55,745 nt of DNA from an uncultured Bacteroidota bacterium. GTDB taxonomy: Bacteria; Bacteroidota; Bacteroidia; Bacteroidales; FEN-979. The notes under the pieces were generated by a model. The model saw only the letters and a program-made list of their open reading frames with translations, did no database searches and was not told where the DNA came from. Below are positions 1 to 9,413 of the stretch, in pieces (the stretch's first letter is position 1; each line of letters starts with the position of its first letter). The position numbers and the translations under genes are program-made. The stretch covers positions 1-55,745 of the forward strand of contig CALMDO010000235.1 in assembly GCA_937862805.1 (NCBI GenBank), read 5' to 3'.

Positions 1-162
1 GGGAAAGACGATTACAGCCTGAACATCGTAAATGTACCCCTGGAGAACGAACCGGCAGAATCAGTCATGGATTCACAAGTTAACCAGATTGAAAAAAAAA
101 CCAAGACACCGATCGGGAAAAAAGCCTGGAAACAAGATACATCTGACCCAACCCTCTTTTAA
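1..162 (+). CDS. 3' end of an unidentified gene upstream of res (partial)
   Basis: Frame 1 is open from the window edge to a TAA at 160-162, giving the last 53 residues of a protein. The tail is polar and lysine-rich (KTKTPIGKKAW near the end) and carries no motif I can assign. Its stop overlaps the ATG of the next gene (TAATG), so the two are very probably co-transcribed and translationally coupled. In type III restriction systems the gene before res is normally mod, the DNA methyltransferase, so this could be the Mod C-terminus. That is inference from position only; nothing in these 53 residues proves it. Confidence 0.6.
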   Translation, partial: GKDDYSLNIVNVPLENEPAESVMDSQVNQIEKKTKTPIGKKAWKQDTSDPTLF

Positions 163-2846
163 TGCTTTGTTTCGCTATGGATAGAATTGCCAACCAGATC
201 AATAACCGCCTCAGTCTTCGCCCGCCACAGACAAGAAGCCTGGAGATCCTTTCTGAGCTCGTAAACGGGGAGCAGGATATTCTCCAGCCAGCCTCCCCCG
301 AAGAGAAACTTAAAACAGTGAATGAGCGGTTTCGTACATGCGTTGATTTTGAGCGGGATTTCCCTTCCATGTGTTTTGCACTGGCGACAGGCGTTGGAAA
401 GACCCGGCTGATGGGTGCATTTGTCACCTACTTGTATCTCGCCAAGGGAATAAAACATTTTTTTGTACTTGCTCCCAACCTTACCATTTACCAGAAACTG
501 ATGGATGATTTCCAGAATCCACAGAACCCGAAGTATGTATTTAAAGGAATTGGTGAATTTGCAACGGAACCGCCAAGAATCATTACCGGAGACAACTACG
601 GCGAAATATCACAATCCCGTTTATTTCAGTCCGACGTCCATATCAATATTTTCAACATTTCTAAAATCAATGCTGAGACCAAATCCGGAAAAGAACCAAG
701 GATAAAACGGCTTGTTGAATACTTAGGAGAGTCCTATTTCAATTACCTGAGCAAATTGGATGACCTGGTTTTGTTGATGGACGAATCCCATCATTACCGT
801 GCTGACCGGGGCATGCAGGTTATCAATGAACTTCAGCCTTTGCTTGGACTGGAGCTCACTGCAACTCCACAGGTAGAACGAGCCGGAACGCCGGTAAAAT
901 TCAGAAATGTGGTTTATGAGTATTCGCTGGCTCATGCCATCCGGGACGGATTTGTGAAAGAGCCATGCGTTGCCACCCGCAGGGATTTCAATCCAGATGC
1001 TTACAAAGCAGAGGAGCTTGACCGGATAAAAATTGAAGATGGGTTACGGATACATGAAGACACCAAAGTCGCTCTGGATATCTATGCCCGGGAAACAGGA
1101 ACAAAGCAGGTTAAACCCTTTGTCTTGATCGTTGCCAAAGAGACGGATCATGCCGCCGAGATCAAAAAGCTGATTCAACAAAACACTTTCTTTGATGGCC
1201 GCTATTCTGATAAAGTGATTGAAATCCATTCCAATCAAAGAGGAGAGGAAAAGGAAGAAAACATTCAGCAGTTACTTTCAGTTGAAGATCCGGATAACCG
1301 GACCGAAATCGTGATACATGTGAATATGCTGAAGGAAGGATGGGACGTGACGAATCTTTATACGATTGTTCCCCTGCGTACGGCAGCATCGCTTACATTG
1401 AGGGAACAGACCATTGGCCGGGGGCTTCGTTTGCCCTATGGCAAGCGTACCGGAAATCCCAAAGTTGATAAACTGACCATCGTTTCGCATGACAAATTCC
1501 AGGAAATTATTGAAGAAGCCAACAAGCCCGATTCCATTATCCGGAAAGAAAATATCATCGAGATCGATCCGGTGGAACTCTGCAGATCGAAAGAAGTAAT
1601 ATCCGTAAAGTCGGCGCTGGACACCAAATATGAAGCGGCAAAACAGGAGATAGCAAAAATCCCGGATGAAAAGAAAAGAGAGGAAGCTACACTTACACTT
1701 GAAATACAGCAGAATATCATACAAGATTTACCTGAATTGGCAAAACTTGTTAGAAATGTCAGTGAGATCAGCAGCAGTGAGGTTAAAAAAATTGCCATTG
1801 AACGTTTTAAAAGCCGGATTGAGAGCAATCCGCAGACCCAATTATTTGTTGCCGCCATGGTTGCCGAAGCTGATAGGATTTATGCTATCGCCGTACAGGA
1901 TTTTTCCGACCACATCATCGAGATTCCCAGGATCATCATCCAACAGTCGGGCGATATCAGGCATGGGTTTCATGATTTTGATCTGGATACGAAAAACCTG
2001 AATTTCCAGCCCGTATCAGAGGAGATACTCCGGCAATCCTTAAAGGATAATTCACAGGAGATCATTCAGGGCAAAGGCCGGATAATCGCCGACACAAATG
2101 AGAATATTTTAGTGAATGAATTGGTCAATTACCCGGAGGTGGATTATGATTCACAGTCGGATCTGCTTTTCAAAATGTCATCGCAGGCTATCGGGAAATT
2201 CAGGACTTACCTGAACGATGAGGATCTTTATAACGTAGTTCTGTATAATAAGCGGGAGATCGGCCGGTTCATCTTCTCCCAGATGATGCTGAATTTTTAC
2301 ATTGAAGAAGCCAAATATGAAAAACCCGTGGTTTATCCTTTTGAACGAATCCTGGATCATAATTATTCCAAGTACACCCAGGACAAGATTCATCTATACA
2401 CAGATACCATAACCCCGACCTCGTTGATTCCCGGTCTTTTATTCAGTGGATTCTCAAAGTCCTACCATCATTCCTATAAATTCGACTCAAAGACAGAGAA
2501 GGACTTTTCCATCATTCTTGAGCAAGATAAAACAGTTCTGAAATGGTTACGGCCTGCAAAAAACCAATTCAGGATTTACTGGAAGCACAATTCAAAACAG
2601 TACTCTCCTGATTTCGTAGTTGAGACAGCCGATTCAATATACCTTGTTGAAACAAAGAAAGAAGGTGACATTGACGCAACCGATGTTCAGGAAAAAGCGA
2701 AGGCAGCGTTGGAATATTGCAAGCACGCATCGGACTATACGACAAAAAATGGTGGGAAGCCTTGGAAATATTTACTGATTCCGCATACTGATGTCAGCCT
2801 TTCTAATAGTTTCAATTATTTTGTAAGCAGATGTTTACAAAAATAA
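162..2846 (+). CDS. Type III restriction enzyme, Res (helicase-nuclease) subunit
   Basis: An 894-residue superfamily 2 helicase fused to a nuclease. Helicase motifs are visible in order: Walker A (ATGVGKT, K80), the DEAH-like box DESHH at 207-211, the TAT motif (LTATP) shortly after, and motif VI QTIGRGLR at 416-423. Near the C-terminus a PD-(D/E)xK site is present: D817 in SPDF, then E830 and K832 in LVETK. This order is that of type III Res subunits, which translocate or slide on DNA with the Mod methyltransferase and cut at a distance. The start at 162 overlaps the previous stop; a second ATG at 177 (MDRIAN) is an equally good start. All catalytic motifs look intact. The partner gene lies mostly outside the window, so the full system cannot be confirmed here. 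Confidence 0.88.
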   Translation: MLCFAMDRIANQINNRLSLRPPQTRSLEILSELVNGEQDILQPASPEEKLKTVNERFRTCVDFERDFPSMCFALATGVGKTRLMGAFVTYLYLAKGIKHFFVLAPNLTIYQKLMDDFQNPQNPKYVFKGIGEFATEPPRIITGDNYGEISQSRLFQSDVHINIFNISKINAETKSGKEPRIKRLVEYLGESYFNYLSKLDDLVLLMDESHHYRADRGMQVINELQPLLGLELTATPQVERAGTPVKFRNVVYEYSLAHAIRDGFVKEPCVATRRDFNPDAYKAEELDRIKIEDGLRIHEDTKVALDIYARETGTKQVKPFVLIVAKETDHAAEIKKLIQQNTFFDGRYSDKVIEIHSNQRGEEKEENIQQLLSVEDPDNRTEIVIHVNMLKEGWDVTNLYTIVPLRTAASLTLREQTIGRGLRLPYGKRTGNPKVDKLTIVSHDKFQEIIEEANKPDSIIRKENIIEIDPVELCRSKEVISVKSALDTKYEAAKQEIAKIPDEKKREEATLTLEIQQNIIQDLPELAKLVRNVSEISSSEVKKIAIERFKSRIESNPQTQLFVAAMVAEADRIYAIAVQDFSDHIIEIPRIIIQQSGDIRHGFHDFDLDTKNLNFQPVSEEILRQSLKDNSQEIIQGKGRIIADTNENILVNELVNYPEVDYDSQSDLLFKMSSQAIGKFRTYLNDEDLYNVVLYNKREIGRFIFSQMMLNFYIEEAKYEKPVVYPFERILDHNYSKYTQDKIHLYTDTITPTSLIPGLLFSGFSKSYHHSYKFDSKTEKDFSIILEQDKTVLKWLRPAKNQFRIYWKHNSKQYSPDFVVETADSIYLVETKKEGDIDATDVQEKAKAALEYCKHASDYTTKNGGKPWKYLLIPHTDVSLSNSFNYFVSRCLQK

Positions 2847-2888
2847 TATACCCGGGAAAAAACCGGACAGCTTTCCCCCGGGTATATT
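2845..2888. terminator. Hairpin between convergent res and C10 protease genes
   Basis: A perfect 12-bp inverted repeat, AATATACCCGGG at 2845-2856 and its complement at 2877-2888, begins in the res stop codon and continues inward with a partial GAAA/TTTC pairing. It sits exactly between two convergent stop codons, so a bidirectional terminator is the natural reading. Neither side has a long T-run, so termination strength is uncertain. Confidence 0.6.
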
Positions 2889-2900
2889 GGTGGAATTGAT

Positions 2901-5042
2901 CTAATTGATGATCAGTTTACTGTTTTGAATTGCCTGGTCGGTGATCACCTGCAGGAAATAAATTCCGGGTTTGACGGTTGAAATATCGATTTTCTGGATA
3001 TTTTCCCCTGGTTGAGCAATCGCTGAACAGTTCTTCAGAAGTTTTCCCGTAAGATCCGTAATGCGAAAAGTAATCCTAATAGCTTCCGGCATGGAATACC
3101 GGATAGTAACCTCTTCGTCGGCAGGGTTTGGATAAAAAGTAAGATCCTTGAACGCAGTCTTTTCTTCGGTGCCGACTACCGGGGAATAGTCAAGGTCCCA
3201 GCCGGCTCCGCGCACCGAATTGTTGGTTTGCCAGATCAGCATCACCGAACCTGTGGTCGAAGAGATCGGGGCAGGAGGTGTTGTATAGTTACCCGACAAT
3301 GTTGCCAGTAAATCACCGGTACCGATATCATAAATCATTAGTTTATCCTGGTCTGGTTCGGTATTGAAGTTGTTGGGCGTAATAATCAGCTTGCTGGCGC
3401 CTGGAGGTGTGATGAACCATTTGCAGGTAGATAGATTTCTGTATGAGAATCGTCCGCTACCATCATCAATATGTCCCCATGCTTCCAAAAGGTTTGTGGT
3501 CATGTTACAAAACTTAATAAAGGTGGTAGAATAGTTGGCCTTCCACCCGGGAGCGGTACCGGAACCATTGGTGATAAAGGTAATGAACATGGAAGGACCG
3601 GTAGAAGTCACTGAAGGCATGGAGGTTAAATTCCCTGAAAAAGTCCCTAAAAGCGGAGCTGTCGCATCGATCCCATCATAAACATTCACGATATCTTCGG
3701 TGGCTGTGTTGAAATCGGTGAAACTGAGTGTGATCGTATGTACACTGTCGTCAGGTGCGATAAGCCAGCTGCAATTGGCGTTATTCTGGTAGTCGGCTAC
3801 CGGACCGCTGCCATCCTCAACAGAACCTAAAGTGGCAGTAACATTCACATTTCCTGCACAATAAGATGGATAGAAAGATGGATCGGGGGCAATGTGCACC
3901 ACAGCGGCCTGGTTGAGATTGAAATTACTACCATTGGGGTTGAGGTTGTTGATATAAAAATAACCGTTTGCCGTGCCACCCCACCCCCAGTTGAAATGGA
4001 ACATATAGTCGGACCCGACCTGCTGGTATCCGTCCAGTACAAAAGCATGGCCTACCACGTTGTTATCCCCGGAATATTCAATGGGTTTACCAGCGTCAAT
4101 ATCCCCTTTGAGAAGGGTGAGCCAGCTCTGGTAGTTGCTGTAACGGAGTTTATGCTGGACAGTATTGGCATATTTGAAGTAGGTCTTCAGGGCATAGGGT
4201 ACTTTACTTGTAGCTGTGCCTGAACCATCCGGACCATATTGCATATCGACGCTGATGCCACAATGCCAGGCCAGGAGGGCCAATGCGTTGGATTCAAGAT
4301 TGGTTTCGTCGGGCATTCCATTCCAATCGTAAGTGGTTTCCCCGAAATTGGCACATTGTTGTCCATAGTTTGATTGTATGGGACTGATACAGTGGGAACC
4401 TTGTCCCTGGGCAGGATACCGCCAGTAATGCATGATCTGGCTCATGGCAGTAGCCACGCATCCCGACGGAACGCGCCCAAAATAGCTGCCTGTACTGGCC
4501 GGGTCTTTCGGACACATACCATTATAAGGGAAATCCTGATTCCACATACTCCTGATCAGAGGCTCAACATCCCTGGTGGCCACAGGATGGTCAGAATAAA
4601 CCGGGCCTTTCTTTAAAAGCTGGCTCCATTCCTTGTTGATGGCAGCATCGGATTTGAGGTTTTTCTCCCGCACCGAGTTGATTTCGAATTTATAATTGGA
4701 TAACCAAAATGTAAAATTTTCAGGAACGTTTTCCGGAGAATAGGAGGATTCGAAAGAATACCCGAGGATCGGATAACAAGCATCATCGGCCGAAACAATG
4801 ATGTAACCATTTCCTGCAAAATTGAAAATATAATACACAGGAAGACCATCGGTTTTTTCAACAAATTCGTCCTTGATGGTTATAGAACTGTATGGGACTG
4901 CCTGATGAAGATTATTCGTCAGGCGTTGAAAATAAAAAGTGATCCCGGCCTGTTTTGCATCTTTGATCTCTACCAGTTTTGCAGAGACGCTGAGACTGAA
5001 AAAGATGCTCAAAACGAGAAAAACAAAGGCATTTTTTTTCAT
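2901..5042 (-). CDS. Secreted C10 (streptopain-like) cysteine protease with two CUB domains and T9SS sorting tail
   Basis: 713 residues. A signal peptide (to about residue 21, ending SVSA) is followed by a prodomain of the Spi/streptopain type (about 25-160). The peptidase C10 domain follows, with nucleophile C195 in PSGCVATAM, H332 in GHAFVLDGY and the conserved FNWGWGG after it. Two CUB-like modules come next (about 390-505 and 510-620), each with paired Cys and a DGSG stretch. The last ~75 residues (FYPNPADEE, then GIYFLQV and a short basic end) match the type A T9SS C-terminal sorting domain, so the enzyme should be secreted through T9SS and attached or released at the surface. Known relatives include interpain and streptopain. 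Substrate is unknown. It has its own position after a 148-bp gap and no evident operon partner. Confidence 0.9.
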   Translation of the reverse strand: MKKNAFVFLVLSIFFSLSVSAKLVEIKDAKQAGITFYFQRLTNNLHQAVPYSSITIKDEFVEKTDGLPVYYIFNFAGNGYIIVSADDACYPILGYSFESSYSPENVPENFTFWLSNYKFEINSVREKNLKSDAAINKEWSQLLKKGPVYSDHPVATRDVEPLIRSMWNQDFPYNGMCPKDPASTGSYFGRVPSGCVATAMSQIMHYWRYPAQGQGSHCISPIQSNYGQQCANFGETTYDWNGMPDETNLESNALALLAWHCGISVDMQYGPDGSGTATSKVPYALKTYFKYANTVQHKLRYSNYQSWLTLLKGDIDAGKPIEYSGDNNVVGHAFVLDGYQQVGSDYMFHFNWGWGGTANGYFYINNLNPNGSNFNLNQAAVVHIAPDPSFYPSYCAGNVNVTATLGSVEDGSGPVADYQNNANCSWLIAPDDSVHTITLSFTDFNTATEDIVNVYDGIDATAPLLGTFSGNLTSMPSVTSTGPSMFITFITNGSGTAPGWKANYSTTFIKFCNMTTNLLEAWGHIDDGSGRFSYRNLSTCKWFITPPGASKLIITPNNFNTEPDQDKLMIYDIGTGDLLATLSGNYTTPPAPISSTTGSVMLIWQTNNSVRGAGWDLDYSPVVGTEEKTAFKDLTFYPNPADEEVTIRYSMPEAIRITFRITDLTGKLLKNCSAIAQPGENIQKIDISTVKPGIYFLQVITDQAIQNSKLIIN

Positions 5043-5190
5043 GAATTTACTTTTTTTACTAAATTATTGGGTGTTTTGTACGATAAGTAATCTAAATAGG
5101 AGAATAATACACGATCCCCTGATAATGGTATCATATTACTTGTAGAAGACATTTAACTGTCTCCGGCCGGATGCAAAACCACAACCGTCC

Positions 5191-5721
5191 TTATGAAAAA
5201 ATAGTCGGGCAGAAAAGCGAACGGGGTGGCGGAGTGAGAATTTCCCTGTCGACGGATTGTAATACCACCGAATATTCCCAGTACTGAATGATTGTCATAT
5301 TGAAAAACAGGGATCCCCTAGTGGGAAGCAGATAATCATTAACGGGTTTTTTCTGAATCGTGGTTGACCGGGAATCGCTTGTTTGTTCCCTGACAAGCTT
5401 ATCCAGGTTGACCATCAGCTTTTTCTCCCTGGTATCATTAATGCAATAATAGCAGGTGGCATTACTTTTCTTTTTGATCTTGACGACGTCGTACATGTTC
5501 CCCTCATACCAGAATTCTTTGTTTTTTTCTATCCACCTTATTTGTTTGCAATTTCGCTCAGTAATGGTGATCAGGGTCAGTTGACTGATGGGAATGTTTT
5601 CCTTCAGCCTGTGTTTTATGGCATGTCTGATTGAATGTTGTTCAAGGGTATAATTCAAATAAAATCCCATCATATTGTAAAACAATATGACGATCAATGA
5701 AGCTGGCAATATCCTTTTCAT
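5191..5721 (-). CDS. Hypothetical protein with one N-terminal membrane segment
   Basis: 176 residues that I do not recognise. Residues 5-25 form a hydrophobic segment (membrane anchor or uncleaved signal), followed by a basic stretch rich in His, Arg and Lys. The middle has a short NATCYYCIND piece with two Cys and a KKLMVNLDKLV stretch; the C-terminus is Ser/Pro-rich. Its ATG overlaps the stop of the upstream MFS gene by 4 bases (ATGA), so the two are surely translated together and may work together. Similar small anchored proteins sit next to transporters in other Bacteroidetes, but I can name no family. Confidence 0.6.
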   Translation of the reverse strand: MKRILPASLIVILFYNMMGFYLNYTLEQHSIRHAIKHRLKENIPISQLTLITITERNCKQIRWIEKNKEFWYEGNMYDVVKIKKKSNATCYYCINDTREKKLMVNLDKLVREQTSDSRSTTIQKKPVNDYLLPTRGSLFFNMTIIQYWEYSVVLQSVDREILTPPPRSLFCPTIFS

Positions 5722-7055
5722 TTCTTCTTTTTCATCAAAACCAGAAAAAAGACCATGCTGATCCCAAAGAATATGGCCAACATCATCACACCCGAACGCA
5801 TGCTGTGGGTCAGACTGTCCATAAACCCGAACAAGGCCAACCCAAATACAGTAGCGAACTTCTCCATGACATCAAAAAAACTGAAATAGGAGGTGTGGTC
5901 CGTCGTCTCAGGCAACATCTTGGAATAGGTCGAACGGGCCAGCGACTGTGAACCGCCCATCACAAAACCGATAAATACGGCTGCCGTGATAAACCCGGAA
6001 GCAGAACGGATCGTGTAAGCGCCTAAGCAAATGAGGATCCAGATCACAATGGCTAAAAGCAGGGAAGGGATATTGCCGATTTTGCCGGATAACCGGGCGA
6101 AAAACCAGGCCCCGGCAATCCCCAGGAACTGGATGAGCAAAACAGTCGGGATGACCACCTCGTTGGGGAGCTTCAACTCTTTGGTCCCGAAAGAAGCTGC
6201 CATGAACATCACCGTGATGACACCCATCATCATGAAAAGAAAACCACCAAGATAGACCGATAACCTGAAGGATTTTCTTACCTCTTTGAAAACCTTAATG
6301 ATCTCACGATACCCGGCCAGGATGACGTTTTCTTTACCGCTTCTTCGACGATAAGCGTATTTGGGAAGCCTGTTAAAAGTGATCTGTGCAAAGCCAAACC
6401 ACCAAAGGCCTACCGAAAGGAAGGAAATCTTTGCCGGAAGCAACGAATCCTGCGCGATTCCGAAAAAACCGGGGGCAAGGATCATCCAAAGGTTGAACAA
6501 CAATAAAACCACACCCCCGATATAACCCATTGAATACCCCCTCGCCGAAATCCGGTCCTGATCCTCAGGAGCGGCAATGACCGGGAGAAAGGAATTATAA
6601 AATACAATGCTCCCGGCATAACCTAACGTACCCAGCCCGAAAGCGAAGATCCCCAGAGTGATATGATCGCTGTCGAAAAAATAAAGCGCCATGCAGGAGA
6701 TGGACCCGATCAGCGTGAATACTTTCATGAAAGTCTTACGACGACCCGTGTAATCGGCCAACCCGCTGAGCAACGGGGAGAAAATTCCGATGATTAAAAA
6801 GGCAGCAGCAATGGTATAAGAATAGAGCGCACTGTTGACCACCTTCATCCCCAAAAAATTGACCATGCAATCATCTCCCCGGCAGGTTACCAGGTTGTAA
6901 TAACCGGGGAAAATGGCTGAAGAGATGGTCAACTGGTACACCGAATTGGCCCAATCGTACATGATCCATCCCCGGATGGCCTTGGGATCACCTTTGCGAA
7001 TCGGCGGTATTTTGGCAGAACTGGTCAGAAATGATACAATGGATTTACCCGGCAT
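5718..7055 (-). CDS. MFS transporter, UMF1/Atg22-like family
   Basis: 445 residues with about 11-12 hydrophobic segments spread over the whole length. The N-terminal motif MYDWANSVYQLTI followed by a long first segment and the GLADYTGRRKTFM loop (MFS motif A position) match the UMF1 family, whose eukaryotic member Atg22 exports amino acids from vacuoles. Bacterial members are poorly characterised and the substrate cannot be read from sequence. The gene follows the O-antigen ligase-like gene by 26 bases and overlaps the next gene by 4, so it belongs to the same operon. Its presence beside polysaccharide genes may be fortuitous. Confidence 0.85.
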   Translation of the reverse strand: MPGKSIVSFLTSSAKIPPIRKGDPKAIRGWIMYDWANSVYQLTISSAIFPGYYNLVTCRGDDCMVNFLGMKVVNSALYSYTIAAAFLIIGIFSPLLSGLADYTGRRKTFMKVFTLIGSISCMALYFFDSDHITLGIFAFGLGTLGYAGSIVFYNSFLPVIAAPEDQDRISARGYSMGYIGGVVLLLFNLWMILAPGFFGIAQDSLLPAKISFLSVGLWWFGFAQITFNRLPKYAYRRRSGKENVILAGYREIIKVFKEVRKSFRLSVYLGGFLFMMMGVITVMFMAASFGTKELKLPNEVVIPTVLLIQFLGIAGAWFFARLSGKIGNIPSLLLAIVIWILICLGAYTIRSASGFITAAVFIGFVMGGSQSLARSTYSKMLPETTDHTSYFSFFDVMEKFATVFGLALFGFMDSLTHSMRSGVMMLAIFFGISMVFFLVLMKKKK

Positions 7056-7081
7056 GGTTTTGAGTTTAGCAACGAGAAAGT

Positions 7082-8332
7082 TTATGACCCCAAGGGCTTT
7101 TCAACAAAAGCTGTCGAAAAGAGCAAAGCATTGAAAAAGGCGTAAAATACCACCCCGGCCTGAATTTCGAGCATCGACTCAAACAGGAGGTTGACGGCAA
7201 AGATGACAATGAAAGCGACATAGAGGTAATCCTCCTTTCTCAGGTTGTGCCATGCCGGCCTGAAAAGAACTGCCAGCAAGAGTAAAAAACCCGTCACCCC
7301 TAAGGTCAGAAAGGTCTGAATGTACTGGTTGTGAGCGTTCAGTTTTTTTTTGTACACCGGATACAATTGATGCTCACGGTACGATTCCATCAACACATTT
7401 TTCACGTCGCCCGTTCCCACACCAAACATAAAATGCTGCCGGATCAGATCTGCCGAGATCTTCCATATCTCCATCCGGGCCACCGTACCGTCATTCGGAT
7501 TGGTGGCCCGGGTCCTTGAATCGGTGATCATCTTATCGGCAGTGGAAAACCGGTTGAAACCCTTGGGAAACATCCTGGAATTGACCACAAAAACGATGGC
7601 AAGGAACATAAATACATAAACAACCCGGTACAAGGGTGTTCTTTTATGAACCAGCAAAAGCAGGAAGAGTACCTGAATCAGCGCCAGTACCATGACACCT
7701 GCCTTGGAACTGAGCAGAAAAATGAGAATTTCGAGGTACAAGGCGCAGAGACAGAGCAGCAGGGTGAGAATAAAGGGGTTTTTTGAAGAATTCGAACCGA
7801 TATGCCACAGCAAAACGGCCATCCCGAAACAGTAGTACATGGCCAGATAGGTAGGATGGAAGAACCATGCCAGGTTGGTATAGTACCACGGGTCGGGAAC
7901 TCCCCACCGGGCGTTGATCACCAGGGTATGCAACAACAACATCACCGAACCGGCGATGATCCCGTTAATATAAGCTCCAAAAAGCAGGCTTATCCTGGAA
8001 GGAGTGAAGGTGGTCAGGTCGCTCGTGGAAAAAATCAGGGGAAAGATCAGCAGGGAGAGTTTGACTTGCAGATCGAACCAGCCGTAACTGAAATCAGTGG
8101 AATAGAGCATCCCGACCAGGTATAACAGGTACAGTGCGGCAAAGAAAAGGGTTTGGCCCCTCCATTTTTCGGAGCGGAACCGGGAAATCGTTCTCAGCCA
8201 GATTCCGCTTACCAGCCAATTAATACCCATGACCATGATCAGCGAAGGAAGGATTTTGGGAGCAAGAGGAAGGAAAAAGGCCAGCGCAATGCAGGAAAGG
8301 TAAAGGATCTGTTGATGGATTCGATGGCGCAT
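7082..8332 (-). CDS. O-antigen ligase/polymerase-like membrane protein
   Basis: 416 residues with about ten membrane segments and a large periplasmic loop in the second half. That loop holds the family hallmark: FGVGTGDV followed about 25 residues later by NAHNQYIQTFLTLGVTG. Proteins of this family (Wzy-C, WaaL, RfaL) join lipid-linked glycans to lipid A core or polymerise repeat units. Ligase and polymerase cannot be told apart here. The gene lies 12 bases after a glycosyltransferase and downstream of a flippase, which fits a surface glycan pathway at the inner membrane. Confidence 0.85.
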   Translation of the reverse strand: MRHRIHQQILYLSCIALAFFLPLAPKILPSLIMVMGINWLVSGIWLRTISRFRSEKWRGQTLFFAALYLLYLVGMLYSTDFSYGWFDLQVKLSLLIFPLIFSTSDLTTFTPSRISLLFGAYINGIIAGSVMLLLHTLVINARWGVPDPWYYTNLAWFFHPTYLAMYYCFGMAVLLWHIGSNSSKNPFILTLLLCLCALYLEILIFLLSSKAGVMVLALIQVLFLLLLVHKRTPLYRVVYVFMFLAIVFVVNSRMFPKGFNRFSTADKMITDSRTRATNPNDGTVARMEIWKISADLIRQHFMFGVGTGDVKNVLMESYREHQLYPVYKKKLNAHNQYIQTFLTLGVTGFLLLLAVLFRPAWHNLRKEDYLYVAFIVIFAVNLLFESMLEIQAGVVFYAFFNALLFSTAFVEKPLGS

Positions 8333-8344
8333 GGTCAGATCTTA

Positions 8345-9400
8345 TTATCTTGAATTTTGTAAATGCAAAGCACGTTTCCTCATGAAGACGAACCTGAAGA
8401 TTCCCGCCAGATATCCGCTCCCGTATGAAAAATGTTGTATAAAAAAGACTACCGGAAGGTAAGGGAAAAGAAAAAACTGCCGGCTCCGGATGCCTTCTTT
8501 CAATGCGAAAAACAGACCGGCTGCCAGGTACAAAGCAATACCGGCACAATAACCGATGAAGAGGGGGGGGCAGAAGATCCCCGGTACCCAGCCGATCAAC
8601 AAAAAGAGGACGAAAAGTGGAGGGATGAATTGACGTATTGTGGCAGGTTTTTTCAGTTTGAGGTTGACCAGCGGTTTGAAATAGCCGTATTGGTAATACA
8701 TCCTGCTCAATGACTTGAGGTCAGGACGGGCGAAATAGGTGATGGCGATATCGGGGATCAGGTAGATGGCTCCCCCGTTTTGAAGGATCCGGGCATTGAA
8801 TTCATCATCTTGGTTGCGAAGAAGCTCTTCGTCAAAATACCCAATACGGTCAAACAGTGAACGCCTGAAACACCCGAACGGAACGGTATCCACCGGGCAG
8901 CTTCCGGCTGGTTTCAGCCGGAAGCTGGCATCCCCCACACCAAAGACTGAGGAGAGGGCAACTGCAATAGTGCGGGCAGTCATTGAATCGTTGGCAGGAA
9001 CGGTGATCCATCTTCCTCCCACATTGTCAGCTTTCAGTTCAAAAAGGTTTTCTACCAACTGCCGGATATAATTCTCCGGGTAAACCGCGTGGGCATCCAT
9101 CCGGATGATCACTTCCCCGGCTGCTTGCCTGATCCCCAGGTTCAGGGCGAAAGGAGCGAACCGCTTTTCATTGATCAGGAGCTTAATCCGCGGATCATGC
9201 TTCCTGTACAGACCAATAATTTCCTGCGTGGTATCCTGGCTCTGACCATCGATCAGCAGGAGTTCGAGCCGGTCGGTCGGATAGTCCTGCTGTTGTAAAT
9301 TCTCAATCAAAGGACCGATGAATTTCGCTTCATTGTAACAGGGAACAATCACCGATACAAGGGGAGCCTCAGGGCCGGGTTCGACAGTCAACCGGTTCAT
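8345..9400 (-). CDS. Family 2 glycosyltransferase with C-terminal membrane segments (ExoA-like)
   Basis: 351 residues. A GT-A fold begins at VSVIVPCYNEAKFI (about residue 15), with LLIDGQSQDTT, and a metal-binding DAHA (RMDAHAVYP) in place of the classic DxD, as in ExoA-type enzymes. A Q-D-D acceptor motif (RNQDDEFNARI) follows. Residues from about 255 on contain three hydrophobic segments that anchor the protein to the inner membrane. It should add a sugar to a lipid-linked intermediate; the sugar is not predictable. It is separated by 13 bases from the preceding glycosyltransferase gene and 12 from the ligase. Confidence 0.88.
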   Translation of the reverse strand: MNRLTVEPGPEAPLVSVIVPCYNEAKFIGPLIENLQQQDYPTDRLELLLIDGQSQDTTQEIIGLYRKHDPRIKLLINEKRFAPFALNLGIRQAAGEVIIRMDAHAVYPENYIRQLVENLFELKADNVGGRWITVPANDSMTARTIAVALSSVFGVGDASFRLKPAGSCPVDTVPFGCFRRSLFDRIGYFDEELLRNQDDEFNARILQNGGAIYLIPDIAITYFARPDLKSLSRMYYQYGYFKPLVNLKLKKPATIRQFIPPLFVLFLLIGWVPGIFCPPLFIGYCAGIALYLAAGLFFALKEGIRSRQFFLFPYLPVVFFIQHFSYGSGYLAGIFRFVFMRKRALHLQNSR

Positions 9401-9413
9401 TGTTGGTTCAGAT

